From positions 1 to 36,268 of IMG/VR virus record IMGVR_UViG_3300025645_000199: a stretch of 36,268 nt of DNA. The stretch is one strand, 5' to 3'. The DNA comes from a virus. The notes under the pieces are model-generated. The model did not search any database. It was not told the DNA's origin and worked only from the letters and a program-made list of their open reading frames with translations. Of the stretch, positions 1 to 7,806 are shown piece by piece. Both the position numbers and the translations under genes were made by a program. The stretch's first letter is position 1; each line of letters starts with the position of its first letter.

Positions 1-330
1 GGGGCACAACCTGAGTACGATAATCTTGTACAAGTTCTTGTGCGTGACCCTGAACCTCACAACAACGAGACGGCGGTCAACGAGGAAACAGGCGAGACTT
101 ACAAGACAGGTCGCTGGGTTATCGGTTACACGGTTGAGAACAAGCCGCAGGATCAGGCAGAAGATGCCGTCAGGAATAAGCGTGACCTCCTGCTGTCAGA
201 CACAGACTGGATGGCCTTGAGTGACAACACGGTGACACCAGCTTGGGCATCGTACCGCCAAGCATTACGCGATGTGACTGCACAAGAAGGCTTTCCGTTC
301 TCGGTAGATTGGCCCGCTAAACCGGAGTAA
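1..330 (+). CDS. C-terminal part of a tail fibre / tail assembly chaperone-like protein (5' truncated)
   Basis: Frame 1 is open from the first base, so the gene begins upstream of the window; 109 codons are visible. The C-terminal half has the pattern KRD.LLSDTDWMALSDN......W..YRQALRD, then GFPF...WP.KP. This is typical of the small tail assembly chaperone (Phage_tail_APC type) domain that often ends phage tail-fibre genes or stands beside them. A GTG at 40 could start a shorter ORF, but coding continues upstream in frame with no ribosome site there. Seen: the motif. Known: these domains go with tail fibres. Inferred: the missing upstream part is the fibre. Confidence 0.7.
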   Translation, partial: GAQPEYDNLVQVLVRDPEPHNNETAVNEETGETYKTGRWVIGYTVENKPQDQAEDAVRNKRDLLLSDTDWMALSDNTVTPAWASYRQALRDVTAQEGFPFSVDWPAKPE

Positions 331-333
331 GAC

Positions 334-496
334 ATGCTAGGGTTTTCCCCTCTCGCCTCCGCTCCGTTAGGTGATGATGGGACTTGTCATCGACTACACA
401 AAGGGTTTCTTTGAGCCATCACCTGCTGGTGAAACAGTCGGTGACATTACCTCAATAAAAAACAACGAGGTAGCCTGTAATGGGCTACTTCCCTAA
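334..496 (+). pseudogene. Small structural-type ORF split by a +1 frameshift
   Basis: An ATG at 334, 7 nt after GGAG, opens with MLGFSPLASAPLGDDG, an N-terminus that resembles small phage structural or fibre-associated proteins. The frame stops at 412-414. A second frame from ATG 374 continues GLVIDYTKGFFEPSPAGETV and stops at 494-496. Skipping one A near 381 would join them into a single protein of about 53 residues. It is either a broken gene, a sequencing error or a programmed +1 shift; no classical slip site is evident. The family link is from memory of the N-terminal pattern only. Confidence 0.4.
468..490 (+). terminator. Hairpin at the end of the upstream transcription unit
   Basis: The stem GTAGCC/GGCTAC (470-475 and 483-488, extendable by an A-T and a G-T pair) has a 7-nt loop. 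It is followed by TTCCC rather than a long T-run, so it is at best a weak intrinsic terminator. It lies just before the promoter-like repeat at 496, which suits a transcription-unit boundary. Confidence 0.35.
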
Positions 497-520
497 AATA
501 CTTCGCCTTAATGAGGGACG
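496..520 (+). promoter_or_regulatory. Phage promoter-like repeat, copy 1
   Basis: AAATACTTCGCCTTAATGA (496-514) followed by GGGACG and five or six C. This is one of four forward-strand intergenic copies (others at 7672, 7782 and 27787). The 30 nt from 496 differ at one base from those at 7782. The layout (AATAC..., C..TA, A, then GGGA) recalls T7-family promoters with two extra nucleotides in the spacer. It lies upstream of the small membrane protein, PhoH and the tail-tip genes. The polymerase that reads it is inferred to be the 730-aa enzyme. Confidence 0.65.
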
Positions 521-552
521 CCCCCCTGAATATAATTTAAAGGATAACCTTA

Positions 553-639
553 ATGCTAGACAGTATTAAAGCTAAACTAACCCCTAAGAATTTTGTTATT
601 GTTACTGTTGTTGTAGGTCTCCTCTACCTCTTCTGCTAA
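553..639 (+). CDS. 28-aa single-span membrane peptide
   Basis: ATG at 553 follows AAAGGATAACC. The 28-residue product has a short basic N-terminus (KAKLTPK) and one hydrophobic stretch (FVIVTVVVGLLYLFC), then stops at once. It is the first gene after promoter-like copy 1 and precedes phoH by 47 nt. Good ribosome site, a clear transmembrane segment and position support a real gene. No function is recognised; membrane insertion is inferred. Confidence 0.5.
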   Translation: MLDSIKAKLTPKNFVIVTVVVGLLYLFC

Positions 640-686
640 TCTATTATATTGTTAAATAAATTCAAACATAACTTAAGGACTTCCAC

Positions 687-1409
687 ATGGCTAAACGCAA
701 TCGTCAAACCCGTCAGAAACCAACTTATGAGCGTGAACAAGAGCGTTCATACTACGATACTTTCGAACGTGGTCCTAAATTCAACATCATTCCAAAGAAT
801 GAGAAGCAGGATATTCTAGTTCGTTCTATCAACTGTGCACCAATAACTGTAACTATTGGTTGTGCAGGTACTGGTAAGACATATTGTTCAGCAGGCACTG
901 TTGCTCAGTTGTTTATGAAGGGTGGCTACAAGAAGATTGTTTTGACACGTGCTAACGTTCCTACGGGTAAATCACTTGGGCACTTCCCCGGTGACATCAA
1001 AGATAAGATGACCCCTTGGTTGCTACCTATGCTAGAAGTTCTTAAGAAGGCTTTTGGTTCAGGTAAGTACGAATACATGCTCAACAAAGAGCAAATTGAG
1101 ATTCAACCTATTGAGACTATCCGTGGTCGTTCCTATGAGAATGCACTGGTACTCGTGGATGAAGCTCAAAACCTAACAATGGACGAACTCAAAGCTATCT
1201 CAACCCGTATTGGTGAGAATTCAAAGCTCATTCTAATGGGCGACCCTGCACAGTCAGATGTGAAAGATGGTCGTGACCTAATGCATTTCTGCCACCTATG
1301 CCAAAAGCATGGTTTGGATGTGCCAGTGATTGAGTTCGGAGTTAATGATATTGTCAGATCAGACATTGTAGCCGACTTGGTTAAGATGTTTATTAAAGAA
1401 CAAGTATAA
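687..1409 (+). CDS. phoH: PhoH-like P-loop ATPase
   Basis: 240 aa, ATG 687 shortly after an AAGGA ribosome site. Walker A is GCAGTGKT (residues 58-65), followed by the PhoH signature around NVPTGKSLGHFPGDIKDKM (about 90-108). Walker B is VLVDEAQN (155-162). PhoH proteins are ATPases, often fused to or associated with RNA helicase/nuclease functions, and are common in marine phages; their phage role is unsettled. The first 30 residues are basic and tyrosine-rich. The gene lies between a promoter-like repeat and the tail-tip genes, so late co-transcription with structural genes is likely. Length suits the single-domain phage form. Confidence 0.92.
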   Translation: MAKRNRQTRQKPTYEREQERSYYDTFERGPKFNIIPKNEKQDILVRSINCAPITVTIGCAGTGKTYCSAGTVAQLFMKGGYKKIVLTRANVPTGKSLGHFPGDIKDKMTPWLLPMLEVLKKAFGSGKYEYMLNKEQIEIQPIETIRGRSYENALVLVDEAQNLTMDELKAISTRIGENSKLILMGDPAQSDVKDGRDLMHFCHLCQKHGLDVPVIEFGVNDIVRSDIVADLVKMFIKEQV

Positions 1410-1419
1410 CAGAGTGACA

Positions 1420-1485
1420 CAGAGAGCATCGACTTAGATTAACGGTAGGTAACCCCTATCGGAAGGCCCTAGTTGTTGCTCTCTG
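1420..1485 (+). other. Long structured stem-loop between phoH and the tail-tip genes
   Basis: A perfect 9-bp inverted repeat (CAGAGAGCA 1420-1428, TGCTCTCTG 1477-1485) continues after one T-T mismatch with CGACT/AGTTG (1430-1434 and 1471-1475, one G-T pair). It encloses a hairpin CGGTAGG/CCTATCG (1443-1449 and 1455-1461) with a 5-nt loop. It is tRNA-sized but lacks a T-arm and anticodon-arm pattern. No T-run follows, so a processing site, mRNA stability element or attenuator is likelier than an intrinsic terminator. Confidence 0.5.
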
Positions 1486-1510
1486 CATGCGCTCTAAGGG
1501 GAGTGCGACA

Positions 1511-1960
1511 ATGAGTGGGTATTATACACCTGAGGAAATACAGGAGGCTATTGAGAGGGCCACACTGACAATTAATGAGAGAAGCTCTCAAACAGATACT
1601 TACCAAAGAGGTTACAATGATTGTCTCGCCTTACTTATAGAATATGACCTTGAACTACGGGGTGATAAGAGTATGGCTGGAAGCTACATAGACTTCTCTT
1701 GGAAAACAACTAAAGAATTCTTTATTAAACTCTTAAGATCAGGCAAAAGCCTTGATGAGTTTTCTAAAGTATGTAATTATGAACTAATCCCTAGTAAGAG
1801 ACCTCTACTGGGTGATATAGCTTTTGAACAGGGTGCCATGATAAATGATGGTAGTTTCTGGGTCTCAACCAATGAAAATAATAGCGGGGTATGTCAACTA
1901 AGACAAAGCATGTTCTTAGAAAGACACTTACACCTTCTAGCCAGACCAATTAGGAGTTAA
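1511..1960 (+). CDS. NlpC/P60-fold-like tail protein (DUF6950-like), putative
   Basis: 149 aa from ATG 1511, chosen because AGGGGAG lies 7-8 nt upstream; an in-frame ATG at 1487 lacks such a site. Visible pattern: Y.RGYNDCLALLIEY near residues 33-46, DFSW...TKEFF.KLL in the middle, then PLLGDIAF and WVS.ENNSGV. This resembles the reduced NlpC/P60-like proteins (DUF6950 type) between minor tail genes and the tip protein in many siphophages, with a Cys after Asp as the candidate active site. No clear catalytic His is evident. Position before three tail-tip genes supports a tail role; the family call is tentative. Confidence 0.5.
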   Translation: MSGYYTPEEIQEAIERATLTINERSSQTDTYQRGYNDCLALLIEYDLELRGDKSMAGSYIDFSWKTTKEFFIKLLRSGKSLDEFSKVCNYELIPSKRPLLGDIAFEQGAMINDGSFWVSTNENNSGVCQLRQSMFLERHLHLLARPIRS

Positions 1961-1962
1961 AC

Positions 1963-2574
1963 ATGGCAACTTATTATTACAATGGTGCTCAGATTGTAAC
2001 ACCATTCAGCATTTTCTCTAACGAACCAGTTTATCACTCTGATACTGTATCTCTAAAAATACAACGTACTTCCTCTAACCAACATCGTTGGGAAATTAGT
2101 TTTAACACTGTTCTCACCAAAGACACACAAGTAGATGGTTTACTTAATTCTATCGTAGGCACCGCAGACTCACAAACCATGATTATGCCACAACTACCGG
2201 AAGTAATGGAGTTATTTGATTATAGTGGCCCTGGTAATATTGATATTGCGGCTTCAGCTTCGGTCGGGGCAACACTTATTTATATTGATGGTTCCACTGT
2301 ATCAGGACTAATCCCAAAAGGTATGTTCATCAAGTTTAGTAGCCACGACAAGGTTTACATTGTTACAGAGGACTGCGATCTAACCTCATCTGGTACAATT
2401 GCAATGTCTATCTTCCCCAGCTTACGTGAGAACATCACCCCAGCCCAAGCGGTTAAATTAGACTCCGATTGTGTATTTAAATACTATAAGGACATTAGTA
2501 ACCAGTCTGGTATTACCTTTAAAGATGGTGTATTATCTGATACTGGGAAAATTTACTTGATTGAGGGTCTATAA
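1963..2574 (+). CDS. Minor tail / tail-tip protein
   Basis: 203 aa, starting 2 nt after the previous stop with an AGGAG-type site inside the preceding gene's end. Beta-rich sequence with RWEISFNTVL near residues 46-55, an IMPQLPEV segment, and a late HDKVYIVTED.....GTIAMSIFPSL stretch, as in distal tail or tail-tip proteins that form small beta domains. It overlaps the next gene by 1 nt (TAATG), forming a run of three coupled tail-tip genes before the J-like protein. The exact lambda equivalent cannot be assigned. Confidence 0.6.
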   Translation: MATYYYNGAQIVTPFSIFSNEPVYHSDTVSLKIQRTSSNQHRWEISFNTVLTKDTQVDGLLNSIVGTADSQTMIMPQLPEVMELFDYSGPGNIDIAASASVGATLIYIDGSTVSGLIPKGMFIKFSSHDKVYIVTEDCDLTSSGTIAMSIFPSLRENITPAQAVKLDSDCVFKYYKDISNQSGITFKDGVLSDTGKIYLIEGL

Positions 2575-3134
2575 TGCGTACATTCAGTAGTTCAGTTCAA
2601 ACAGTTCTAAACAGTGATAATATCCAATTCTTTTTCCTTATTAAGCTAAGCTTTGCAAGTACATATTACTTAACAAGTTTAAGCTCAGATGTAGTATACG
2701 ACGGTAACACTTATATATCCGATGGTGGCCTTTACGAGTTTGACTCACCGAGCTTTTCAACAGTTGTTGATAGGGAGAGTTATAAAATCGTTATTGCTGA
2801 CCAAGTCGATACTATGCTAAACGAATTCCGTTTCGGAGTAGTTGGTAAAGATATCGAAGTAAGTGTTGGTTTCATAGATGCAAGTGGCGCACCTCTCACC
2901 GACTTAGGTGATGTTATTGCTATTTATAAAGGTTACGTTGATAGCCCTAGCACAACTAACGATTTCCAAGAAAAATTAGCCCTGATAGAGGGAACATCGC
3001 CAATGGCTGATCTAGACGGAGTTAATGATTTCCTGTCTTCTAGGGATGGGATGGATCAGCGCTCTGCTCTCGACGTCTCCTTTGATAACATCTTCAAGGG
3101 TAACGAAATTGAAGTAAAGTGGGGTAAAGTATAA
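2574..3134 (+). CDS. Minor tail protein, DUF2163/gpL-like position
   Basis: 186 aa. ATG overlaps the previous stop (TAATG), and its own stop overlaps the J-like start the same way. It contains SSDVVYDGNTYISDGGLYEF (about residues 37-56), a pattern common to minor tail proteins of the DUF2163/lambda gpL neighbourhood. A conserved-looking C-terminus around FLSSRDGMDQRSALDVSFDN leads to a short tail ending WGKV. No Fe-S cysteines of the gpL type are visible. Probable role: hub or tip complex connecting the tail tube to the J-like protein. Confidence 0.6.
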   Translation: MRTFSSSVQTVLNSDNIQFFFLIKLSFASTYYLTSLSSDVVYDGNTYISDGGLYEFDSPSFSTVVDRESYKIVIADQVDTMLNEFRFGVVGKDIEVSVGFIDASGAPLTDLGDVIAIYKGYVDSPSTTNDFQEKLALIEGTSPMADLDGVNDFLSSRDGMDQRSALDVSFDNIFKGNEIEVKWGKV

Positions 3135-6100
3135 TGGGTATTGAAGCACTAATTTTCAAAGCTATCCTTTTCGCTGCTTCAGTTGCTTATCAGCAAAAAC
3201 AAGCAAAGAAAATGAAAGCCCGCATGGCGGCGGAATCTGAAAAGCACAAGGGCTACGCTTTCACTATCAAGAACGAGTCTGTACCTATCCCTGTTATCTA
3301 CGGTAAACAGCTTGCAGGTGGTATTCAAGTAAACCAGAAGGTTTCTAACAACTACATTACTACAACAGAGCTAGCAGATGTTGTGTTTTCGGATAACTTC
3401 AATAATGTTACTGTTATTGGTCAAAAGAATGAGTATCTATTCTCACAGTATGTAATTTGCCAAGATGGTATTTCCGAAGTATCATACTTAAGAGTTAACG
3501 GGCAAGACTATGATTATGAGGATTCTAAGTTCAATCATAGAATTCGTTGTCATTACGAAGGGGGTCAAGCTGATAGTGTATCTACTGTAAATGGTTTTGA
3601 TGCTCAAGCTAAATTCACGGGTTGTGCTTTTGCAGGTGCCACATTCAAGCTTAACCGTGATGAGGGTAACTACTCCGGTATGCCTGATATGGAATTCTTT
3701 GTCAAGGGCCGTAAGATAAGAAAAATCACTAATACAGCTGGTATTTATACATTAAACTCCACCTATGAATACTCGAATAATTCGTCTTACTGTTTGCTAG
3801 ACTATCTTTTGAATTCAGATTTCGGAAGAGGCTTAGCGGTTGGTAGTGTAGATTTAGAGTCCTTTTACAACGCTGCCCAAGTGTGTGATACAATAGTATT
3901 CCCAAGTGCGAACGTAGGTGGAAAAATTAACGGTGGAGACGGAAGAAAAGATATACCTCTATATGAGTGTAACATCTTGCTTGATGTATCAACCCCATTC
4001 CGCGAGAATATCATGCGTATCATGGATACGATGGGTATGGCGGAGCTTACTTGGACAACTAACGGTAAGTACAAGTTACTACTAGAGTATCCCACATCTC
4101 AAGTGGAGATGGATGCGCTGGTTCCAGCCAATCTTCATTTTACCGAAGATACGATTATTCGTAATAGCTTCGAATTTACTTTCCCAACAGCACAGGAGCG
4201 CCTTAACCAGTGTACTGTGACTTTTAGAAATGAGCATGAAGATTTCAAAGAAGATTCTATATCTTGGCCTGAGTTTAACTCGGTCCCTTACTTGGATTAT
4301 TTGATTGAAGATAATCAAATCCCATACCGTACAACTACATCCGGAGACGGTGTAACGGACCCTTATCACGCTAAGGCTCTTGCAGAGCGTAATGTTAGGA
4401 ATAGTAGGTCGATTTACACTGCTAGCTTTACTGTTGGTAAGGCGGGCCTAGCTCTTGAGCCGGGAGATTTTATTAAGATTACTCTACCAGAAATGGATCT
4501 ATCTGGGGAAACATTCCGAGTAGAATCTATTAAGGTTAACTCGGACTTTACAGTAGGAATTAAAGCTTATCGCTTTGATTACAGTAGCCTAGCTTGGAAT
4601 ATCGCAGATGATATTGCTTATTCCAATAGACCAACGTATGACTTCACAATTGAACCACCAACAGCTCTGACATTCGTAGAAGACAGTTCTGATATCTCTG
4701 GTTTTACTTCAGGTAAGCTTTCGTGGGTAGCGGCTTCAGACATTAACGTTAGCGAGTATGTGGTATCAATCTCTACAGACGGTGGGGCCTCCTATAGAAC
4801 AATGGGGAATACTAAGAGTACCGGCTTTGATATTGGTAATATCCTTGGCGGAACCTATGTATTTGGTGTACAGTCTAGATCGTATCTTGGAGTCTTGTCG
4901 TCCATCGTATCAACAGCCACACAACTTGTGACAGAAACCCCCGCTGTATTTACAACAGTTGATGTTTATAAAAGAGATACTTCAACTCCTGCAACACCGT
5001 CTGGTGGCGTATATGACTGGAGTATTCCAAATATGACAACAGAGCCGGTAGGTTGGAGTAAGACTACTCCAGCAGGTACAGACCCTGTTTACGTATCTAA
5101 AGCGTTCATATCGACAAGCACACCTACAGGTACAACTGCTATTACTGGTTGGTCAAGCCCTGTCATATTTGTTCAAAATGGCGAGGATGGTTCAGATGGT
5201 ATTGATGGTATTGATGGTTATACACCAGTAAAAGGTATTGATTACTTTGATGGTATCCCCGGTACTGATGGTGCCGATGGTGATAGCGCTTATGTGGCTT
5301 GGCTAGCCGCAGGTAATTCAGGCACAACTACAGACTTCTTAAATAGCCTTGTAGGTGCTGATGGCGCTGACGGCGCTGACGGCATACCGGGGCCCCCCGG
5401 CGCAGATGGTGTAACCACCTATACTTGGGTGAAGTACGCAGATAGTGAGGATGGCCTAACTGGGTTCTCTAATAGCCCCGCCGGTAAGCCCTATATCGGC
5501 TTCGCATTTAACAAGACAACAGCTACTGAGAGTACAAACCCGGCTGATTACACTTGGTCTTTGATTAAAGGTGCTGATGGTATTGACGGTTATACACCAG
5601 TAAAAGGTATTGATTACTTCGATGGTATTCCAGGTGCCGATGGTGCCGATGGTGATAGCGCTTATGTGGCTTGGTTAGCTGCTGGTAATAGCGGAACCAC
5701 TACAGACTTCTTAAATAGCCTTGTAGGTGCTGATGGCGCTGACGGCGCTGACGGCATACCAGGCCCTCCTGGTTTAGATGGTGTAACCACTTATACTTGG
5801 GTAAAGTACGCCGACAGCGGGGATGGCCTGACCGGGTTCTCCAATAACCCCGCCGGTAAACCTTACATCGGCTTCTCATTTAACAAGACAACAGCTACTG
5901 AGAGTAACACAGCTAGCGATTACACTTGGTCTTTGATTAAAGGTGCTGATGGTTCGGATGGCGCTGACGGTTATACACCCGTGAAAGGTGTTGATTACTT
6001 TGATGGTTTGCCGGGTACTAATGGTGCTGATGGTGATAGCGCTTATGATGCGTGGATAGCTGCTGGTAATAGCGGAACCACTACAGACTTCTTAAATAGC

Positions 6101-6754
6101 CTTGTAGGTGCTGATGGTGTAGATGGTTCAGATGGTATCCCCGGTGCCCCCGGCGCAGATGGTGTAACCACTTATACTTGGGTAAAGTACGCCGATAGTG
6201 GGGATGGTCTAACCGGGTTCTCCAATAGCCCCACTGGAAAGCCTTACATCGGCTTCTCATTTAACAAGACAACAGCTACTGAGAGTAACACAGCTAGCGA
6301 TTATACTTGGTCTTTGATTAAGGGTGCTGATGGTTCGGATGGTGCTAATGGTGTACGTGGTGCAGGTTGGTGGCGTTATGCGGATTCTATAAATGCATCT
6401 ACTTATTATGCCACTTATACACAAGCTAGAGTTGGTTTGGCTTTTACTGTAGCTACTAGCCTGTCCCCTACGGAAGGCGATAGACTTGTAATTGCTTGTA
6501 CAGACATCGCTATTGCTTATATCTATAGCAGTTCATCTTGGATAATTCAAGCAGAATTCATTGATGGTGACTTGCTTGTAGGTGGAACTATCACCTCTGA
6601 CAAGCTGTCTTCAAACCAAATTGATGCTATGTTCGCAACCATTGGCACGTTACAATCAGCTGCATCAGGTGCCCGTCTTGTACTCCAAGATGATAAGATT
6701 GTAGTATACGATTCAAGCAACCAAGTCCGTGTTAAAATCGGTAATCTAGCATAA
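3134..6754 (+). CDS. J-like tip attachment / host-specificity protein with collagen-like modules
   Basis: 1206 aa. N-terminus has a hydrophobic start and a basic QQKQAKKMKAR segment, then IPVIYGKQLAGG (about residues 52-63), typical of lambda J-type tip proteins. The middle is beta-rich with fibronectin-like repeats. Residues about 685-1075 hold three near-identical modules (starts at residues 695, 819, 946), each with GYTPVKG.DYFDG, Gly-X-Y runs such as GADGADGIPGPPG, and a TYTWVKYAD domain. The C-terminus (GARLVLQDDKIVVYD) is the usual closing domain of phage host-specificity proteins. It binds the host receptor in the family; the receptor here is unknown. Followed 17 nt later by the holin. 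Confidence 0.88.
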   Translation: MGIEALIFKAILFAASVAYQQKQAKKMKARMAAESEKHKGYAFTIKNESVPIPVIYGKQLAGGIQVNQKVSNNYITTTELADVVFSDNFNNVTVIGQKNEYLFSQYVICQDGISEVSYLRVNGQDYDYEDSKFNHRIRCHYEGGQADSVSTVNGFDAQAKFTGCAFAGATFKLNRDEGNYSGMPDMEFFVKGRKIRKITNTAGIYTLNSTYEYSNNSSYCLLDYLLNSDFGRGLAVGSVDLESFYNAAQVCDTIVFPSANVGGKINGGDGRKDIPLYECNILLDVSTPFRENIMRIMDTMGMAELTWTTNGKYKLLLEYPTSQVEMDALVPANLHFTEDTIIRNSFEFTFPTAQERLNQCTVTFRNEHEDFKEDSISWPEFNSVPYLDYLIEDNQIPYRTTTSGDGVTDPYHAKALAERNVRNSRSIYTASFTVGKAGLALEPGDFIKITLPEMDLSGETFRVESIKVNSDFTVGIKAYRFDYSSLAWNIADDIAYSNRPTYDFTIEPPTALTFVEDSSDISGFTSGKLSWVAASDINVSEYVVSISTDGGASYRTMGNTKSTGFDIGNILGGTYVFGVQSRSYLGVLSSIVSTATQLVTETPAVFTTVDVYKRDTSTPATPSGGVYDWSIPNMTTEPVGWSKTTPAGTDPVYVSKAFISTSTPTGTTAITGWSSPVIFVQNGEDGSDGIDGIDGYTPVKGIDYFDGIPGTDGADGDSAYVAWLAAGNSGTTTDFLNSLVGADGADGADGIPGPPGADGVTTYTWVKYADSEDGLTGFSNSPAGKPYIGFAFNKTTATESTNPADYTWSLIKGADGIDGYTPVKGIDYFDGIPGADGADGDSAYVAWLAAGNSGTTTDFLNSLVGADGADGADGIPGPPGLDGVTTYTWVKYADSGDGLTGFSNNPAGKPYIGFSFNKTTATESNTASDYTWSLIKGADGSDGADGYTPVKGVDYFDGLPGTNGADGDSAYDAWIAAGNSGTTTDFLNSLVGADGVDGSDGIPGAPGADGVTTYTWVKYADSGDGLTGFSNSPTGKPYIGFSFNKTTATESNTASDYTWSLIKGADGSDGANGVRGAGWWRYADSINASTYYATYTQARVGLAFTVATSLSPTEGDRLVIACTDIAIAYIYSSSSWIIQAEFIDGDLLVGGTITSDKLSSNQIDAMFATIGTLQSAASGARLVLQDDKIVVYDSSNQVRVKIGNLA
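5216..6355 (+). repeat. Three tandem 372-381 bp collagen-like modules
   Basis: GGTTATACACC starts recur at 5216, 5588 and 5969 (372 and 381 nt apart), all in frame. Each encodes a GYTPVKG segment, a Gly-X-Y run, and a spacer with SGTTTDFLNSLVGADG and TTYTWVKYAD. Near-identity at DNA level points to recent duplication or homogenisation. Copy number could change by recombination without breaking the frame. Confidence 0.85.
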
Positions 6755-6771
6755 TATAATAGGAAAATTAA

Positions 6772-7179
6772 ATGAACTCTATATTAACACTCCTAGCACC
6801 TATCATTGGTGACGTGCTAAAGAGAATTATTCCTGACGCTGACAAACGTGGAGAAGTTGAGCGTGAAGTTCGCCTCTCTCTACTTGAACATGCAGATAAC
6901 ATCGAGAAGGTTCGTGGTGAGATTGTGCTTGCAGAAGCAAACTCCACAAACTGGCTAACATCCACGTGGCGACCACTACTTATGATGGTGGTCGTTACGA
7001 TCCTAGCTTGCAACTACTTACTATTCCCGATCATTCGTATCTTCTACCCCGAAATGATCGTACTCGAGCTTCCTGCAGAACTATGGAATCTACTTACTAT
7101 TGGCGTAGGTGGTTATATTGTTGGACGATCTGGAGAGAAGATGATTGATACATTTTCAACTAGAGGGGGAAATAAATAA
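6772..7179 (+). CDS. Holin, GTA_holin_3TM-like
   Basis: 135 aa, ATG after AGGAAAATTAA. N-terminus LLAPIIGDVLKRIIPD is amphipathic, followed by a charged region (residues 21-55). The NWLTSTWRPLLMM segment (60-72) is a hallmark of 3TM holins of this family. Membrane spans are predicted near residues 68-90 and 105-118, with a hydrophobic N-terminal segment as the possible third. It overlaps the endolysin by 1 nt (TAATG), the standard lysis cassette. Role: forms the inner-membrane lesion that triggers lysis. Confidence 0.85.
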   Translation: MNSILTLLAPIIGDVLKRIIPDADKRGEVEREVRLSLLEHADNIEKVRGEIVLAEANSTNWLTSTWRPLLMMVVVTILACNYLLFPIIRIFYPEMIVLELPAELWNLLTIGVGGYIVGRSGEKMIDTFSTRGGNK

Positions 7180-7673
7180 TGAATTTCTCTAAACTATCAC
7201 TATCAAGTCTATTTGGTTTTAAACCAAAAGTTACAAAACAAACAAAAGCTTACCATCTTGCTCGTTACTATCTGGGTCTGCACGAGATTGCAGGTAAAAC
7301 AAAGCATGAAGCTAAGGTTGTTGAATTCTTTAAACTAGTCGGACATGGCTGGGTAAAGGATGATGAGACTTCTTGGTGTGCAGCTTTCGTAGGTGCTATG
7401 CTTGAGAAGAATGATATCAAAAGCACCGGTAAACTGGACGCTCGTTCTTACCTCAAATGGGGTAAAGAAGTAGGGGTTAAAGACGTTAAAGAGGGTGACA
7501 TTGTTGTCTTCTGGCGTGTAAATCCTAACAGCTGGCAGGGCCACGTGGGCTTCTTCGTACGTTACAATGATAACGGTGATATCGTGGTTCTGGGTGGTAA
7601 TCAGTCAGATCAGGTATGTGAGCGTGTGTACGCAAAAGGTCGCCTTTTAGGCTTCCGTAGGTACGAAGAATAA
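7179..7673 (+). CDS. Endolysin, CHAP/NlpC-like (TIGR02594-type) peptidase
   Basis: 164 aa, coupled to the holin. Core motifs: YLGLHEIAG (about residues 31-39), SWCAAFVGAML with candidate nucleophile Cys67, GDIVVFWR (106-113), GHVGFFV with candidate His122, and VVLGGNQSDQV (Asn141). This order matches TIGR02594-type Cys/His amidohydrolases that cut peptidoglycan peptides. There is no signal peptide, so export depends on the holin. The stop codon TAA is itself the first bases of promoter-like copy 2. Confidence 0.85.
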   Translation: MNFSKLSLSSLFGFKPKVTKQTKAYHLARYYLGLHEIAGKTKHEAKVVEFFKLVGHGWVKDDETSWCAAFVGAMLEKNDIKSTGKLDARSYLKWGKEVGVKDVKEGDIVVFWRVNPNSWQGHVGFFVRYNDNGDIVVLGGNQSDQVCERVYAKGRLLGFRRYEE

Positions 7674-7690
7674 ATACTTCGCCCTAATGA
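7672..7690 (+). promoter_or_regulatory. Phage promoter-like repeat, copy 2
   Basis: AAATACTTCGCCCTAATGA, identical over 19 nt to copies 3 and 4, overlapping the endolysin stop. It is followed by TAATACAAG instead of GGGACG, so the initiating G-run of copies 1 and 3 is missing. It lies 91 nt upstream of copy 3, with two hairpins between. Confidence 0.55.
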
Positions 7691-7772
7691 TAATACAAGA
7701 GGACAGAATCGAAATATTCTGACAGTCCTCCCCCAAAGGGGCTAGTGGTTAGCTGCTAGTCCCTTTATTCTT
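7691..7772 (+). ncRNA. Candidate short RNA between promoter-like copy 2 and a terminator
   Basis: This 80-nt intergenic stretch holds no ORF with a ribosome site. It begins right after promoter-like copy 2 and ends at a strong hairpin with a T-rich tail. It contains a first hairpin, GAGGA...TCCTC (7699-7703 and 7726-7730) extended by CAGAAT/ATTCTG (7704-7709 and 7716-7721). If copy 2 is active, the product would be a stable two-hairpin RNA. It may equally be just the 3' UTR of the lysis operon. Confidence 0.35.
7735..7772 (+). terminator. Intrinsic terminator after the lysis genes
   Basis: AAAGGGGCTAG (7735-7745) pairs with CTAGTCCCTTT (7756-7766), 11 bp with one G-T pair and a 10-nt loop, followed by ATTCTT. 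It would stop transcription from the tail-tip/lysis operon just before promoter-like copy 3 at 7782. Confidence 0.7.
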
Positions 7773-7781
7773 AACACAAAA

Positions 7782-7806
7782 AAATACTTCGCCCTAATGA
7801 GGGACG
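7782..7806 (+). promoter_or_regulatory. Phage promoter-like repeat, copy 3 (portal/head operon)
   Basis: AAATACTTCGCCCTAATGA followed by GGGACG and CCCCC. The 30 nt from 7782 match copy 1 except one base. It sits between the lysis terminator and the portal gene (ATG 7903). The remaining leader to 7902 is AT-rich and shows no gene. Position makes it the probable promoter of the head and tail operon. Confidence 0.7.

Noticed and set aside
1418-1487. Possible tRNA between phoH and the tail-tip genes
   Set aside because: Size and outer stem are suggestive, but there is no D-arm, no GTTC-type T-loop and the outer stem is too long for an acceptor stem.
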